In this document: piece after piece, positions 12,480-23,029 of the stretch | Layout: each line of letters opens with the position of its first letter | Numbering within the stretch: the first letter of the stretch is position 1 | Origin: Tillus elongatus | Lineage: Eukaryota; Arthropoda; Insecta; Coleoptera; Cleridae | DNA: 64,000 bases | NCBI GenBank assembly: GCA_964006375.1 | Contig: OZ023267.1 | Span: 34,917,766 to 34,981,765, forward strand | Direction of reading: 5' to 3' | Program-made: the position numbers and the translations under genes | The notes under the pieces: model-generated | Told to the model about the DNA's origin: nothing | The model's input: only the letters and a program-made list of their open reading frames with translations | Databases searched by the model: none

Positions 12480-12530
12480 TTGTCCCGACGCATTTCGACC
12501 CTTTTTAACTGGTCATCTTCAGGGGAATCT
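12480..12530 (-). ncRNA. Hammerhead-like motif in left palindrome arm
   Basis: On the minus strand: CTGAAGA (12522-12516), GACC...GGTC able to form stem II, GAAA, TGCG and TC. Helix I can form between TCCC just upstream of the core and GGGA just after the predicted site. The TGCG differs from the CGCG of the right arm and breaks the helix III palindrome. Confidence 0.5.
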
Positions 12531-14210
12531 AGAATTTACAAAAGGCTTGTCAAAAAAACTGAGTTTTTCGGTAGGCTACTTCTGCGAGGGTCAACACAGG
12601 AATACAAGATAAAATAAGGCAACAACAGCTAACCCCAACACTAAGTCAAAAGTTAAAGGTTGAAAATGTCAAGCTACAAAGCTATAAAAGATTACAGGTA
12701 TACAGTCATAAACTACTACATGCAATAAAATAAAACAAACACAAGTCAAATTGAACTACAAGAAAAGCTAATTTGTCCTGAGATTTTTAAATTATAATAA
12801 GTCTAATTCTAAAAACTCATAAAAGCTTAAAAATTATTCAAAATATTCTTTAAAACTTCACCCTTGGTTAGGAATTTTTTAAGTTCAAGCTGAAGACAAC
12901 AATAGGAGCGAAATCAAACAGCAGAAACACCAGCAAGCCATGCAGCCGAGAAGAAACTTTCAGAGAACATTAAACCCATTAACCCAATGAGAACTGAAAC
13001 AGAAGCGAATTTTTTATGAAACATGAAAACGCCAAAATGGCGAACTTACTTACTTGTCTTGTTAAACAGTACTAAAAAACTATACAGTTGAATGTCCAAG
13101 GAATATGCTTCATCTGTTGTTGTAGGATTGATCCATTGGCATTAGAAGTGTTACTAACTCGGAAAGTAGCAACTTTTATTGAAATTAAGAATGAATTTTT
13201 GTTTTAACATGTAAAAGTTGAGATTAAAACGTACGTCTCACGTCACTACGAACACGAGCAGACCAAAACTTCCAGGTGCAAGATCGGTTTTAAAAACGAA
13301 AACGGAAATGACAAGTGACAACTGACAGAAGTGACGTATCGACTAGGAAATGTCAAGACGCTATAATACTCCGGACCTGTCATTCGATTTTAGCGTCTTG
13401 ACATTTCCTAGTCGATACGTCACTTCTGTGAGTTGTCACTTGTCATTTCCGTTTTCGTTTTTAAAACCGATCTTGCGCCTGGATGTTTTGGTCTGCTCGT
13501 GTTCGTCGTGACGTGAGACGTACGTTTTAATCTAAACTGTTACATGTTAAAACAAATATTCATTCTTAATTTCAATAAAAGTTGCTACTTTCCGAGTTAG
13601 TAACAGTTCTGATGCCAACAACAGTTGAAGCATGTTCCTTGCACATTCAACTGTATAGTTTTTTAGTCCTGTTTAAGTAAGTAAGTTCGCCATTTTGGCG
13701 TTTTCATGTTTCATAAAAAAGTAAAAAATTCGCTTCTGTTTCAATTCTCATTCGGTTAATGGGTTTAATGTTCTCTGAAAGTTTCTTCTTAGCTACATGG
13801 CTTGCTGGTGTTTGTGCTGTTTGCTTTCGCTCCTATTGTTGTCTTCAGCATGAACTTAAAAAATACCCTGTCAAGGGTGAGGTTTTAAACAATGTTTTGA
13901 AGAATTTTTAAGCTTTCATGAGTTTTTAGAGTTAGACTTAGTATAATTTAAAAATCTCAGGACAAATTAGCCTTTCTTGTGTTCAATTTGACTTGTATTT
14001 GTGTCATTGTATTGCATGTAGTAGTTTATGACTGTATACCTGTAATCTTTTATAGCTTTGTAGCTTGACATTTTTAACCTTTAACTTTTGACTTAGTGTT
14101 GGAGTTAGCTGTTGTTGCCTCATTTTACCTTGTATTCCTGTGTTGTACCCTCGCAGAAGTAGCCTACCGAAAAACTCAGTTTTTCTGACAAGCCTTTTGT
14201 AAATTCTAGA

Positions 14211-14258
14211 TTGTCCTGAAGATGACGAGTTAAAAAGGGTCGAAACGCGTCGGGACAA
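14211..14258 (+). ncRNA. Hammerhead-like motif in right palindrome arm
   Basis: Forward strand: TTGTC (14211-14215) upstream can pair with GACAA (14254-14258) as helix I. CTGAAGA is at 14216-14222, a short stem II is possible with GAC / GTC, GAAA is at 14242-14245, palindromic CGCG at 14246-14249 and TC at 14250-14251. The architecture equals that of the PLE-B hammerheads, but stem II is weaker and two G residues separate the predicted cleavage site from helix I. Confidence 0.5.
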
Positions 14259-14362
14259 GGAATAAAATATTTGTTTGGAAAGAAAGATCCTTTTTATTCA
14301 GCTCACCCAAAGATGTCCACCCCAAACATTTTGATGTTTAGGAACAATACTGTTTTTGCCAT

Positions 14363-14955
14363 GCTTCTATTTACGATATTCGCAGGTTTAGACAATTCAA
14401 AAAAATTGCCTCTATTGCAACTAATTATAATATGCCAGTCAGTTTTATTGATTTTTTTCAATAAAGACAGATAATGTGATTTATGTACTAGAACTTTTAA
14501 CAAATATTTAGAATCCTCTAAATTCATGAGAATGTTGCAGGTGAGAAATATTTATGAAATCGGATTTATCTGCACGTTTCACTGAAGCGTGTCAACGTTT
14601 CGCTTGATTGAAAACTACCTGTTCCTTGAAACCGCAAATCTGGCGTTGTTACAAATTATCCAATTAGTCTGGTAGGATTCGGTGAATTGTGGCGGTCAAC
14701 TTTGTAGATAAAAAACTTTTTGTCTATGGGAACTACTGAAATGTAAACAAATCTCACAGCTGCCAATTAAATCTTGGATGGGATGCGATGCGATTGGCAA
14801 ATTAACCTCAAAAATTTTGAATGAAATTTGTTTTTATTCAAATTAGTTATTATAAGTAGAAACTAATCTTAATAATTCTTCTCGTAGTTCATGACCCATC
14901 GTCTGTAATATCTAATAAGTACATTTGGTTTTCCATACAAAATGTTTTGGTCTTG
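14363..14955. other. AT-rich stretch, no gene seen
   Basis: This is unique-looking sequence after the palindrome insertion, without coding or repeat signals that I recognise. Confidence 0.4.
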
Positions 14956-14959
14956 TGTC

Positions 14960-15225
14960 CTCGTCTGACTTCCAGTGGCACTCAAAAGTTTTTCATTAAA
15001 TGGCTATAACTTTCTTTTTTTTTTGACTTAGAAATCTGAATGTTAGTGTATAGTATTGGATTTGTAACAAACACCTGCATATCAAATTTGGTGGCCGCAG
15101 TTTTGGCTTTTCCCCCGGGAAAACTGGTGCAATATTTCTGGCTAACGAACTTATCCAAGCCAGTGAAAAAAAAAATCGAATTTCGTCGAATTCGGCTCAT
15201 TATTTGTTTAATTTCATCGGTGTGA
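14960..15225 (+). mobile_element. Family-T left-arm fragment, forward
   Basis: GGTGCAATATTTCTGGCTAA followed by CGAACTTATCCAAGCCAGTG matches the family-T arm that normally precedes the (TA)n tract. The tract and right arm are absent. Confidence 0.5.
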
Positions 15226-16043
15226 TTGTAGTAAGTACAACCAGATATTGCCCGCAGAACGTGTTAAACTTTGATGAAGAAAACATGACAATACGAGGGC
15301 GGCTCAATAACTTTTTTAATGAAACACAGGTTTTTTTGACAAAAATCATTTTATTTCTCAACATAGTCTCTTTTGAGCTCTATACACTTCATCTAACGTT
15401 TCTCCAATTTTTTTATCCCTTCCAAAAAATAAGATTTGTCGAGGTCCTCAAACTAGGTATTTGTTTGTGAGATGATTTCATCATTGGAATCAAAATCCCT
15501 TTCCGCCGATTTCTTTAAGTTTGGAAACAAGAAATAGTCACTCGGGGCTAAATCCGGAGAATAGCTCGGGTAAGGGAGCATTTCGTAGCCAAATTTATGC
15601 AATTTCCCCATGGATACTACACATGTGTGCACCTTTGCATTGGCTTGGTGGAAAAGAACATTTTTCTTGGACAAATGCGGTCGGTTTTTTCTTCAAATCG
15701 TCATTGAATCGGTCCAATTAGTTGGTATAATATTCGCCATTGATTGTTCTTCCCCTTTGAAGGTAATCAATGTGGATTATACCGCGTGCATCCTAAGAAA
15801 CGGTCGCCATGACTTTATTGGCTGACAAACCCACCTTGGCCTTCTTCGGCGCTGATTCGCACGGAGAAACCCACTGTTTGACAGATGCTTGGTCTCTGGT
15901 GTGCTGTGGTGAATACATGTTTCGTCCACGGTTACGAAACTGCGCAAAAACTCGTCCCTATTGCGGTTGAATAACGCAAATCATTTTTCCAAGGTAAAAA
16001 AGAACAGAACAAGGCTATACTCCAGACTGAGTTTATTTAGTAA

Positions 16044-16090
16044 AAGCCCTACGCGTTTCGGCCCATATATCTGGCCATCTTCATGGGCTT
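16044..16090 (-). ncRNA. Degenerate hammerhead-like motif of the third PLE family
   Basis: On the minus strand: helix I AAGCCC (16090-16085) pairs exactly with GGGCTT (16049-16044). The core reads ATGAAGA instead of CTGAAGA. Stem II GGCC / GGCC is followed by GAAA, palindromic CGCG and TA. Everything fits except the first core base, so this copy is probably inactive. Confidence 0.5.
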
Positions 16091-16906
16091 CCTGAAACAT
16101 TACAAAAGGTGGTTGTGTCAGAAACAAAGTTTCTGGTAGGTCGGCAAGTATCACACGATACAAGCAGTTACAACATTCTAAACAGTCTTACAAGCAACGT
16201 CTAAACACAAACTAAAGTCAAAGTTAACATGCTCTACAACAATTACACTAATAAAATCAAAGCTAAAAGCTAAAAGTTGAAAAATTAAAAACATCAAAAT
16301 GTCCAAAGCTCAGTCGAGGCACCTCCAAGCAGCAAAAATAGCAATGCAAAAGCAGCAGAAGTTGCTAAAACAGGAATAAATTAAGATTTAAAAGTGCACT
16401 GATACACCACAATCTAAGGTCTCTAAACAAATAGATAAACAAGCTGCAAAGGCAGGCTGCACAACTAGAGCCGAACTTTCAGAGAAAACACTGAGTTAAA
16501 CCTATGATACCTAAAAGAAGTAAAACCAAAATGGCCAAAAATACTTACGTTCTGTTTTTTATATAACAGGAACTGGACTTTACAAGAAATCTATCATAGT
16601 GGCTATTTTCATCGACTGCCGCTTTTGTTTCCTTGCACTATATGGGTGAAGGCAGAATTAGAGGCATTAAAACCTTAAATCACAGCAATGGACAAACGGC
16701 GACACAAATAAAATTTCGCATTTGAAATGGAGGACAGTTAAAAGCCGATCTGACGAGAACGGGAAGGGGCAAACAAATGAGCTACGACTTTTAGCTAAAA
16801 CTGACAAGTGACATACAAGTGACATTGACATCTACCCAGCCGTGCCAAGCAGCACAAAACACGTAACATTTCCGGGCTCCTTGACTCCACAGAATACTTA
16901 GGTTTT

Positions 16907-17250
16907 TCACTGTAGATGGCACTGGTTAAGTATATTTCTATAAATTGATGGAAAGTTAATTTCACTGGTATTAGAAGCATTTAGAACAGTGTTGTTGGAG
17001 TTGTAAGTGTATCTGTAGATTTCCATCTCTTCAAGGACGAACTTCTCAGTACCAAAAGTGGATGGGTGAAGGATTTTAACATTTTTTTCCTTATCAAAGG
17101 CATGACCAGTTTCTCTGAGGTGGCAACCAAAAGCTGAAGTGACGCTATCAGCATTGTTTCTGCACCTGAGATGTTTAAGGCTCTCCCGGTTCAGCCAATT
17201 TACACAGTGTTGCAATCAGTATCTCCACAGCTAAGGCAATAAACTCCTGA
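16907..17250 (-). pseudogene. PLE C-terminal GIY-YIG endonuclease remnant
   Basis: After LLKKSG the frame reads VYCLSCGDTDCNTV, which carries the CxxC and CNT spacing also seen in PLE-A, and TGRAL. A frameshift leads to CRNNADSVTSAFGCHLRETGHAF, HPSTFGTEKFVLEEMEIYRY and a tail ending near 16910. Stops sit where the second part of the GIY-YIG core should be. The layout equals the PLE-A remnant at 8235-8590, so the two are homologous but diverged. Confidence 0.75.
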
Positions 17251-17253
17251 CTT

Positions 17254-17336
17254 CTTCAAGAGGGGGATGTCGTCTTCAAGAGGGGGATGTAAACTTCAAG
17301 AGGGGGATGTCGTCTACAAGAGGGGGATGTCGCCAA
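17254..17336. repeat. Four tandem copies of a 20-bp unit at a PLE 5' junction
   Basis: TTCAAGAGGGGGATGTCG-type units repeat four times with a period of about 20 bp, with small changes (GATGTAAA, TACAAGAG). The unit nearest the PLE is its own coding sequence (reverse strand reads DIPLLKK), so the truncated 5' end of the element has been reiterated directly at the mariner junction. Confidence 0.85.
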
Positions 17337-17935
17337 TTATTCCTTCGAAGCTGTCACACGATTGCGTTTGTGGTCGAGTGTGAGCAAACGCAGCACCCAT
17401 CTTGCGGATAGCTTTCTCATACTCAAGTGATCATGCAAAATCGAAACCACTGAGCCATGTGATATGTCTATGGCTTCCACAATCTGCCGCACTTTCAATC
17501 TCAGATCGGCCAACACCACATCGTAATTTTTTTCAATTGCTTCGGCTGTAGCGACCTCAACTAGGCGTCCAGAACGTTCGGCGTCATTTGTGCTTGTACG
17601 GCCGCAACGAAATTCAGCAAACTATATTTTTACCATGGAAATTGATACTACAGAGTCCCCATGGTATTTATCAAGCTTAGCCTTGATTTGTGTGATGTTT
17701 TTTCAGCAAAAAATAATGTTTGATGAGCCCACGAAATTCACTTTTTTCCATTTTTGTTATAACTCACCAGGTTGTCTGCTTTCCATGGCTATCTAACACA
17801 AACTGAATGACGCAGCTTGTTTAAAATTTGAAAGGAATCAACTGACAGATGCCTGTTAGCAGGAGCAGTGTGGTTGTTGTTAAGGCAGGAAATTCAAAAA
17901 GTCACGGATTTATTGACTTGCCCTCAAATCTAAAC

Positions 17936-18183
17936 GCCCTGTACAATACGATTACTTAATTTTTGGGCATTTTAACTATTGAAAATTCTTTATTAATAGA
18001 GCTACAACGATTTGGTATAAAATTTAATCTGATCACGGGATGGGAAAATGTCCAGAGTCAAAATTTGGAAATTTTCACGTTATGCGTTAATTTTGCAGTG
18101 TAGGTAATATATAAATTTAAACTGACTCCGAATATGGGTTTTAGGAATCTCAATTCGCGATCATTTCATGAAAAATTAAAAAT
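17936..18183. other. No gene seen
   Basis: A short family-T right-arm trace (ACTGACTCCGAATATGGG and TTTTAGGAATCTCAATTCGC, 18120-18160) is the only recognisable content. Confidence 0.45.
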
Positions 18184-19162
18184 CTCTGGAGGCAGCAAGT
18201 GCGTTATGGTAGCGAATATTCTTTAAACTATTTTTATAGCAAATGTCTTTCTTTGATAAAAGCAGGCATCAAACTTGGTTGCCTATATAGTAGACACAAT
18301 GTACCATATTTCATAGAAATAAATTTATTGTTTGAAAATACATTTTTCAAAAGTCTGGCTGCAGCAAATGTGTTATGGAAGTGAATTTCCATAAAAATGT
18401 TTTCAATAGCAAATGCGAGCAGCAACCAATCTGATTATCGGTATGGCCTATGTAGTAGAAACAGTGTACTATATTTTATCAAAATTACTTATGGTTTGAA
18501 AATATACAAAAATTATCCGAAAATAAACTTAAATGTTGTTTTCCTAACCAACAAAGCTTATGCTAGTAGCAAATTGAGTTATTCGTAGTAGCAAATTGAG
18601 TTATTGAGTTATTCGGTAAATTTGCAGATTAGCTCTCGAACACTTTTCAACAAATTGTTTTCAGAAATATTACTAGGACGCCACCTGGATGCACAAACCA
18701 CAAGAAAAATTTCTAGTTCACACCCCCCAAGGAAGTTACGGGACTGTGAGTGAATAGGGGTGCTGGGCGGGGTAGGTAGTAAAAAGGAAATATGAGCAGA
18801 AAAAGCAAAGAAAACTGCTTAAAAGCTGTATATTTTAAGCCATATCCCCATTAAACCCCGCCTATCCCGCACAGCACCCCTATTCGCACACAGGTCACGT
18901 AACTTCCTTGGGGGGTATGAACAAGGAGTTTTCTTGTGGTTTATGCAACGAGGGTGGTTGTATGCGCACGAGGGGGGAAGGAAAATGCCTACGACGAAGA
19001 ATTTTTCTTGGGGTTTGTGCATCCGGGGGTGGGTGGGGGTGTTGGTGGTGTAGGGGTGGTTGACTAGGCAAGTTTCTGAAAACAGTTTTTTGAAAAGCGT
19101 TCCGGAGCTAATCTGCAAATTTACCGAAAATATGCTATCAAAACGCACTTACTGCGTCTAGG
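18184..19162 (+). mobile_element. Family-T-ended element containing a foldback
   Basis: The left terminus TCTGGAGGCAGCAAGTGCG (18184) and right terminus AACGCACTTACTGCGTCTAG (from 19142) are inverted copies of the family-T terminal motif. A further diverged terminal motif (GTCTGGCTGCAGCAAATGTG) lies at 18353. The interior holds the foldback described separately. No transposase is present. Confidence 0.5.
18612..19130. mobile_element. Foldback element with long inverted arms
   Basis: The left part (CGGTAAATTTGCAGATTAGC, then TTTTCAGAAATATTACTAGG) is the inverse of the right end (CCTAGTCA-type sequence, TTTCTGAAAACAG, GCTAATCTGCAAATTTACCG). Inside, CCCCCCAAGGAAGTTACG and AATAGGGGTGCTGGGCGGGG on the left face CCCCGCC, AGCACCCCTATTCG and CGTAACTTCCTTGGGGGG on the right. 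A second partial copy of the arm with TTTTTCTTGGGGTTTGTGCA lies at 19005. It is GC-richer than its surroundings and non-coding. Confidence 0.7.
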
Positions 19163-19194
19163 TTTTTTTCTTATAAACGCATCATATTTCGATA

Positions 19195-19802
19195 AAAAAA
19201 TGCAATAATGCATTAACGAATTTGTTCTACGAAAATTAGCTAAAAAAATTATAGACCGTTAAACCATAAACTTCACTAAATCTACAAATAAATATCCAAA
19301 AAAGCATCAACTTAACTAAACTGACAGCCAAAGCATCAAAGAAAGGGTCTATTTAAAATGTATATTTTGTAAACAGTTTAGTAAAATGAATGACAATGAC
19401 GGTTGAATATAAAACTTAAGGGTTTGCAGAACACTTTTCTTGCAACATTTTCTTTTCACAATCGGTATTTGTTTCACGTTCTTTGCCTAAACATTGCCAA
19501 TTTTGACGTTTAAATTGCGAGTTTGACTGCCCATAACTTCGTTGTCTTTAAAGTTAGAAACCTAATTTTGGTACAGAGTTCACTATTCATAATACAAACA
19601 CGTATACCAAATTTGGTTGCCCTTGTTTTGTTATTTACGGAGATATGAATTTTTTTAGAAAGAAAACCCTAAATTTTCCGCGAAAACCTGGTCCGATTTT
19701 CCTGGATAACGAACTTGTCCAAGCCACTTGCAAAAGGAAGGTACTCACCAAATTTGATCAAGATCGGTCCATTATTTTTTGAGTTATCGGTCGGATATAT
19801 AT

Positions 19803-19890
<88 letters not shown>

Positions 19891-19965
19891 CAAAACTGAC
19901 CCCGGATATGTGTGCTAGGGGGCCTAATTACCGCTCTTTTTAAAGAAAATTCACTAAAAATGTTT
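19195..19965 (+). mobile_element. Family-T element, forward, long version with (TA)n
   Basis: It runs from AAATTAGCTAAAAAAATTAT through AAAGCATCAAAGAAAGGG, TTGACTGCCCATAACTTCG, CCGATTTTCCTGGATAACG and TGAGTTATCGGTCGGA, then (TA)n 19795-19887, then CTGACCCCGGATATGTG and a right arm to about 19960. It is non-coding. About 280 bp before the (TA)n is nearly identical to 22110-22383. Confidence 0.7.
19795..19887. repeat. (TA)n microsatellite, core of a T element
   Basis: A TA tract with two early TACA interruptions, bounded by GTTATCGGTCGGA and AAATCAAAACTGACCCC. Confidence 0.95.
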
Positions 19966-20504
19966 TTAACGACATTACAAGACAGTCCCAAAGAGAGGTG
20001 TATTTAGCTACGTCTACAAATTGTTAAATGATCATAAAAGCTTAAGTAGCCATCGTTATACAGGCTATCTCTAAAAGGTCTTTACAACACCCGACCACAT
20101 ATTCATTAGACAAAAATAAGCCGATTTGAGTCAACTTACCTCAATACAAAATTGCTTATTTGGCCGCCAGACGGCACTGAAGTTACCATTTTGAATTTCC
20201 TTTTCTGTTATAAATTTAACATGACTTATGCGACTTCACTAAAATTTGGCGCCTAGAGACTGTTTCAAGAGACAAAAAAATCCAGATAAAAATTATGAGT
20301 AGTATCAAACTATGGGCGTAGAACTTGGATTTTTTAAAATTTGACGCATCAAATCTCTACGCCAAAGAAAATTGTTTCTAGTATCAAATGTAGATAAGTA
20401 ACTCATTTACTACAAAAAAGTAGACCTTTTAGGACACGTTGTATATAATTTCTTAGCAAATTTTGATAGTAAATAGTACCACTACTAATCTAAACCGCAA
20501 AAAG
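19966..20504. other. No gene seen
   Basis: Unassigned AT-rich sequence between two T elements. Confidence 0.4.
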
Positions 20505-20831
20505 TTCGGGACGCAGCAAGTGCGTTATGGTAGCGAATTTTCATTAAATGCTTCAAATTTGCATCTCATTTTTTTATATTTTCATAGACCTAGAAAATTT
20601 AATTTTAGTTTGTAGTAAGGTCTTCCCAAAGGCGACCTATCCACCGAATGTCATCAAAATATCTTTGTAACTTTCGGAGATAAGAATTTTTTCGAAACAA
20701 AACTCAACATTTTTGCGATAAACCTGGTCCGACTTTCCTGACTAATGAACTCATCCAAGCTATTAATAAGGCAAAGTTTCTTGCCGAGTTTCATCAAAAT
20801 TGGTTAATAAGTTTCTGAGTTATCGTGTCGT

Positions 20832-20925
<94 letters not shown>

Positions 20926-21829
20926 GAAACTCTCCCCGGATATGGGTTTTAGGGGCCCTAGTTCGCGCTCATTTAAAACAATTTCTGCAAAGTCTCACCA
21001 TCAATGCTTCTGTATTAGTGAATTGTTTTTTTAATTCACAAAAAAATAATTTCGTTCAAGTGAGAAGGCTATCTCTGCTGGGTATCCTATCAAAAATTAT
21101 CAAAGTTGCACATCGCAGCTCGTTTATGGAACGAATTATTTTTAAACAATTGCTCTACAGTTGGCTTTACCGTTTATCCAGTTTTGCCTGTCGTGAGATT
21201 ATTTGTAGAATAATAATTTCGAAAAGATGGTTTACTCTCTTTAAGAAATCACTGTAATTATTTTGATAAAAATTGTGGTACAAAATTTTTGTAAAAATAT
21301 TTCAAATCCGATATCTCAATAAATTTGCCATTAAGCCATAATCTTCAATCTTGGACCATAGTAACACCTATGTAAACGCACGTGGGTACTAAGCTAAAGA
21401 AAAACAACATAATGAGCTTCGCGGATAACTAAAAGTTTGTTCTAAAAAACCTTTTTGTTGTTTATTGTTTGCAAAAACTGGATGGGTTGATTAAAACAAA
21501 ACCATCCAAGCAATTAATATGGAAAATATTTATAATTTGACAGCTACATTCCTTTTGTAAATAATTAATTTTTTTTCTGAAAAACTTTAATGAAATTTGC
21601 AACACAATTTTTTAAAGACACTTGCAGTATTTACATATATCTCTACCAAACTATAATTTTTTAGCTCCATATAAAATATAAATTTTTTCAAATAATCGCT
21701 AACTGGGACTCTAAAACCGATTTCCAAGGTCCATTTAAATTTAAAGAATTAGTTTTAATAGCATATCTTACTAATAGTGTACAATTCTTATGCAAATTCA
21801 CTACTACAACGCACTTGTTGCGTCCCGAA
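20505..21829 (+). mobile_element. Family-T element, apparently complete (1.3 kb)
   Basis: The left end TTCGGGACGCAGCAAGTGCG and right end CGCACTTGTTGCGTCCCGAA form terminal inverted repeats of about 40 bp, continuing as GTTATGGTAGCGAATTTTCAT versus its partner. Order inside: left arm (AGGTCTTCCCAAAGGCGACC, CCTGACTAATGAACTCATCC), (TA)n at 20835-20924, right arm (CTCCCCGGATATGGGTTTTA, CTAGTTCGCGCTCATTT) and about 800 further bases. The best open frame lacks any transposase motif, so the element is non-autonomous. No clear TSD was found. Confidence 0.75.
20835..20924. repeat. (TA)n microsatellite, core of the complete T element
   Basis: A perfect TA tract directly after GAGTTATCGTGTCGTTACA. Confidence 0.95.
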
Positions 21830-21884
21830 TTTTTTTATTTATAGTATACATTTGCATGCTGGAATTACGCACTTTTCACCGCAA

Positions 21885-22065
21885 ACTTTGTCCTGGTAAT
21901 AGGAAATAAATGGTCAAGGCTGACATTACATAATTCTTAGTTGATTGTACAGCTCTATCTATAAAATTTTGTGTAAACTAGAGCAACATACTACCTGGTC
22001 CTGCACCGAGATGGCGTCCCTGTCGTATCTCTCAACGTTCTCCAGGCTGATAACCTGCGACAACT
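21885..22065 (-). repeat. Repeat V, copy 1
   Basis: Inverted relative to 61283-61500. ACATACTACCTGGTCCTGCA and CCGAGATGGCGTCCCTGTCG match the reverse complement of GACACCATCTCGGTGAGGCA and TCAGGTAGTATGTTG. It is non-coding. Confidence 0.6.
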
Positions 22066-22089
22066 TACATTGTTTACATTTTTTAACGT

Positions 22090-22379
22090 TTTGAGGAAAA
22101 CTCCAAAATTTGTTTATTTAACTGCCCATAACTTCGTTGTCTTTAAAGCTAGAAACCTAATTTTGGTACAGAGTTCATAATACAAACACGTATACCAAAT
22201 TTGGTTGCCCTTGTTTTGTTATTTACGGAGATATGCATTTTTTTAGAAAGAAAACCCTAAAATTTCCGCGAAAACTTGGTCCGATTTTCCTGGCTAACGA
22301 ACTTGTCCAAGCCACTTGCAAAAGGAAGGTACTCACCAAATTTGATCAAGATCCGTCCATTATTTTTTGAGTTATCGGT

Positions 22380-22459
<80 letters not shown>

Positions 22460-22500
22460 CGAATTAAAAAAAAATTCGCTAAAAGACGCGAACTCCTCAT
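22090..22500 (+). mobile_element. Family-T element, forward, right arm altered
   Basis: The left arm from AACTGCCCATAACTTCGTTG to TTATCGGTCGGA is almost identical to the arm at 19540-19795. After the (TA)n the sequence is TTAGCGAATTAAAAA paired with AATTCGCTAA, a short hairpin, then GCGAACTCCTCATTAG. This differs from the usual CCCCGGATATGGG arm. Confidence 0.65.
22383..22456. repeat. (TA)n microsatellite
   Basis: A perfect TA tract between a T left arm and a TTAGCGAATT hairpin. Confidence 0.95.
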
Positions 22501-23029
22501 TAGCAAGTTTTTTCTATGAAAATTCGGTAAACAAAACATTTGAAATTTATCGAGAACGTATCATTTTTCAATGAATAATTTTACATTTGCTCCATATATC
22601 AATTTCAGAACTGTTTATACTGATATCTAAGAAAAATTTTACAGGCGAGGGTAAGACCAAACCAACGTAAGTTATGACTCCCCATGTATCGTATCTTTAT
22701 GCAAGCTGGAGCATACATGGTGCAGAATACACTTCGATGATTAATAGCGACACCATTTAAATATACTATGCGGGTCTTATAACAAATGTTCATGTACATT
22801 TTAGTGAATTTTTTGGCTTTAATATACGGGAATTTGGTAAGATAGCTTTTTTTTTCGCGAATAAAAAAGAAATGAATATTTATACTAGGTTAATCGCTTC
22901 CAATTTTGAGGCTGCGTTCACAAGTTGACTCTGTTCGCTAATATTAAAATGCTGAAAGTCGAAAGTAATCCAGCAGCTTATGCTGATACAAAGAATTAAA
23001 TGCAGGGTATCAATTTATTCGACTTTTGT
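22501..23029. other. No gene seen
   Basis: Unassigned AT-rich sequence immediately left of the hAT-like element. Confidence 0.4.

Larger units (their letters stand above)
12412..14362. mobile_element. 1.9-kb palindrome of two PLE-A terminal regions, with 14-bp TSD
   Basis: The insertion is flanked by the perfect direct repeat ACTGTTTTTGCCAT (12412-12425 and 14349-14362). The left arm (12426-13362) and right arm (13392-14313) are long, highly similar reverse complements separated by only about 29 bp (13363-13391). A 35-bp tail (14314-14348) matches the tail at 8713-8744. The outer ends are CTTTGGGTGAGCTGAATAAA and its complement, as in the PLE-A copy at 7841-8744. Each arm has a hammerhead-like core near its outer edge. 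There is no PLE coding sequence, so this is two PLE terminal repeats joined head to head and inserted as a unit. Confidence 0.85.
15992..17336 (-). mobile_element. PLE (third family), 5'-truncated, inserted in mariner
   Basis: On the minus strand it begins in 20-bp iterations at 17336, continues into the C-terminal endonuclease frame, then a long untranslated terminal region, and ends near 15992 with a hammerhead-like motif. Its terminal sequence differs from PLE-A and PLE-B, so it is a separate family. It must be younger than the mariner it disrupts. A degenerate flanking duplication (CAAATCATT versus CAATTATT) is possible, but I do not rely on it. Confidence 0.75.
15294..17935 (-). pseudogene. 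D34D mariner element, split by a PLE insertion
   Basis: On the minus strand the N-terminal half (17810 to 17337) reads KMEKSEFRGLIKHYF, then after frameshifts DLRLKVRQIVEAIDISHGSV, SILHDHLSMRKLSARWV and RLLTLDHKRNRV. The C-terminal half (15990 to about 15300) has VTVDE, then HQANAKVH and PSYSPDLAPSDYFLF. Spacing between the Ala (normally Asp) and the last Asp is 34 residues, as in true mariners. The second catalytic Asp is therefore lost and several stops are present. Inverted ends are GAGGGCGGCTCAATAA (15295) and the partner TTATTGACTTGCCCTC (17920-17935). A PLE fragment (15992-17336) interrupts the open frame. Confidence 0.85.

Noticed and set aside
14271..14527. Overlapping 67- and 74-codon frames near the palindrome edge
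   Set aside because: They span the PLE tail, the TSD and flanking sequence, and so are not a unit that could have evolved as a gene.
17254..17336. Regular 20-bp repeats considered as a CRISPR array
   Set aside because: The units are directly contiguous with no spacers, and the sequence is part of a PLE open frame in a eukaryotic context.
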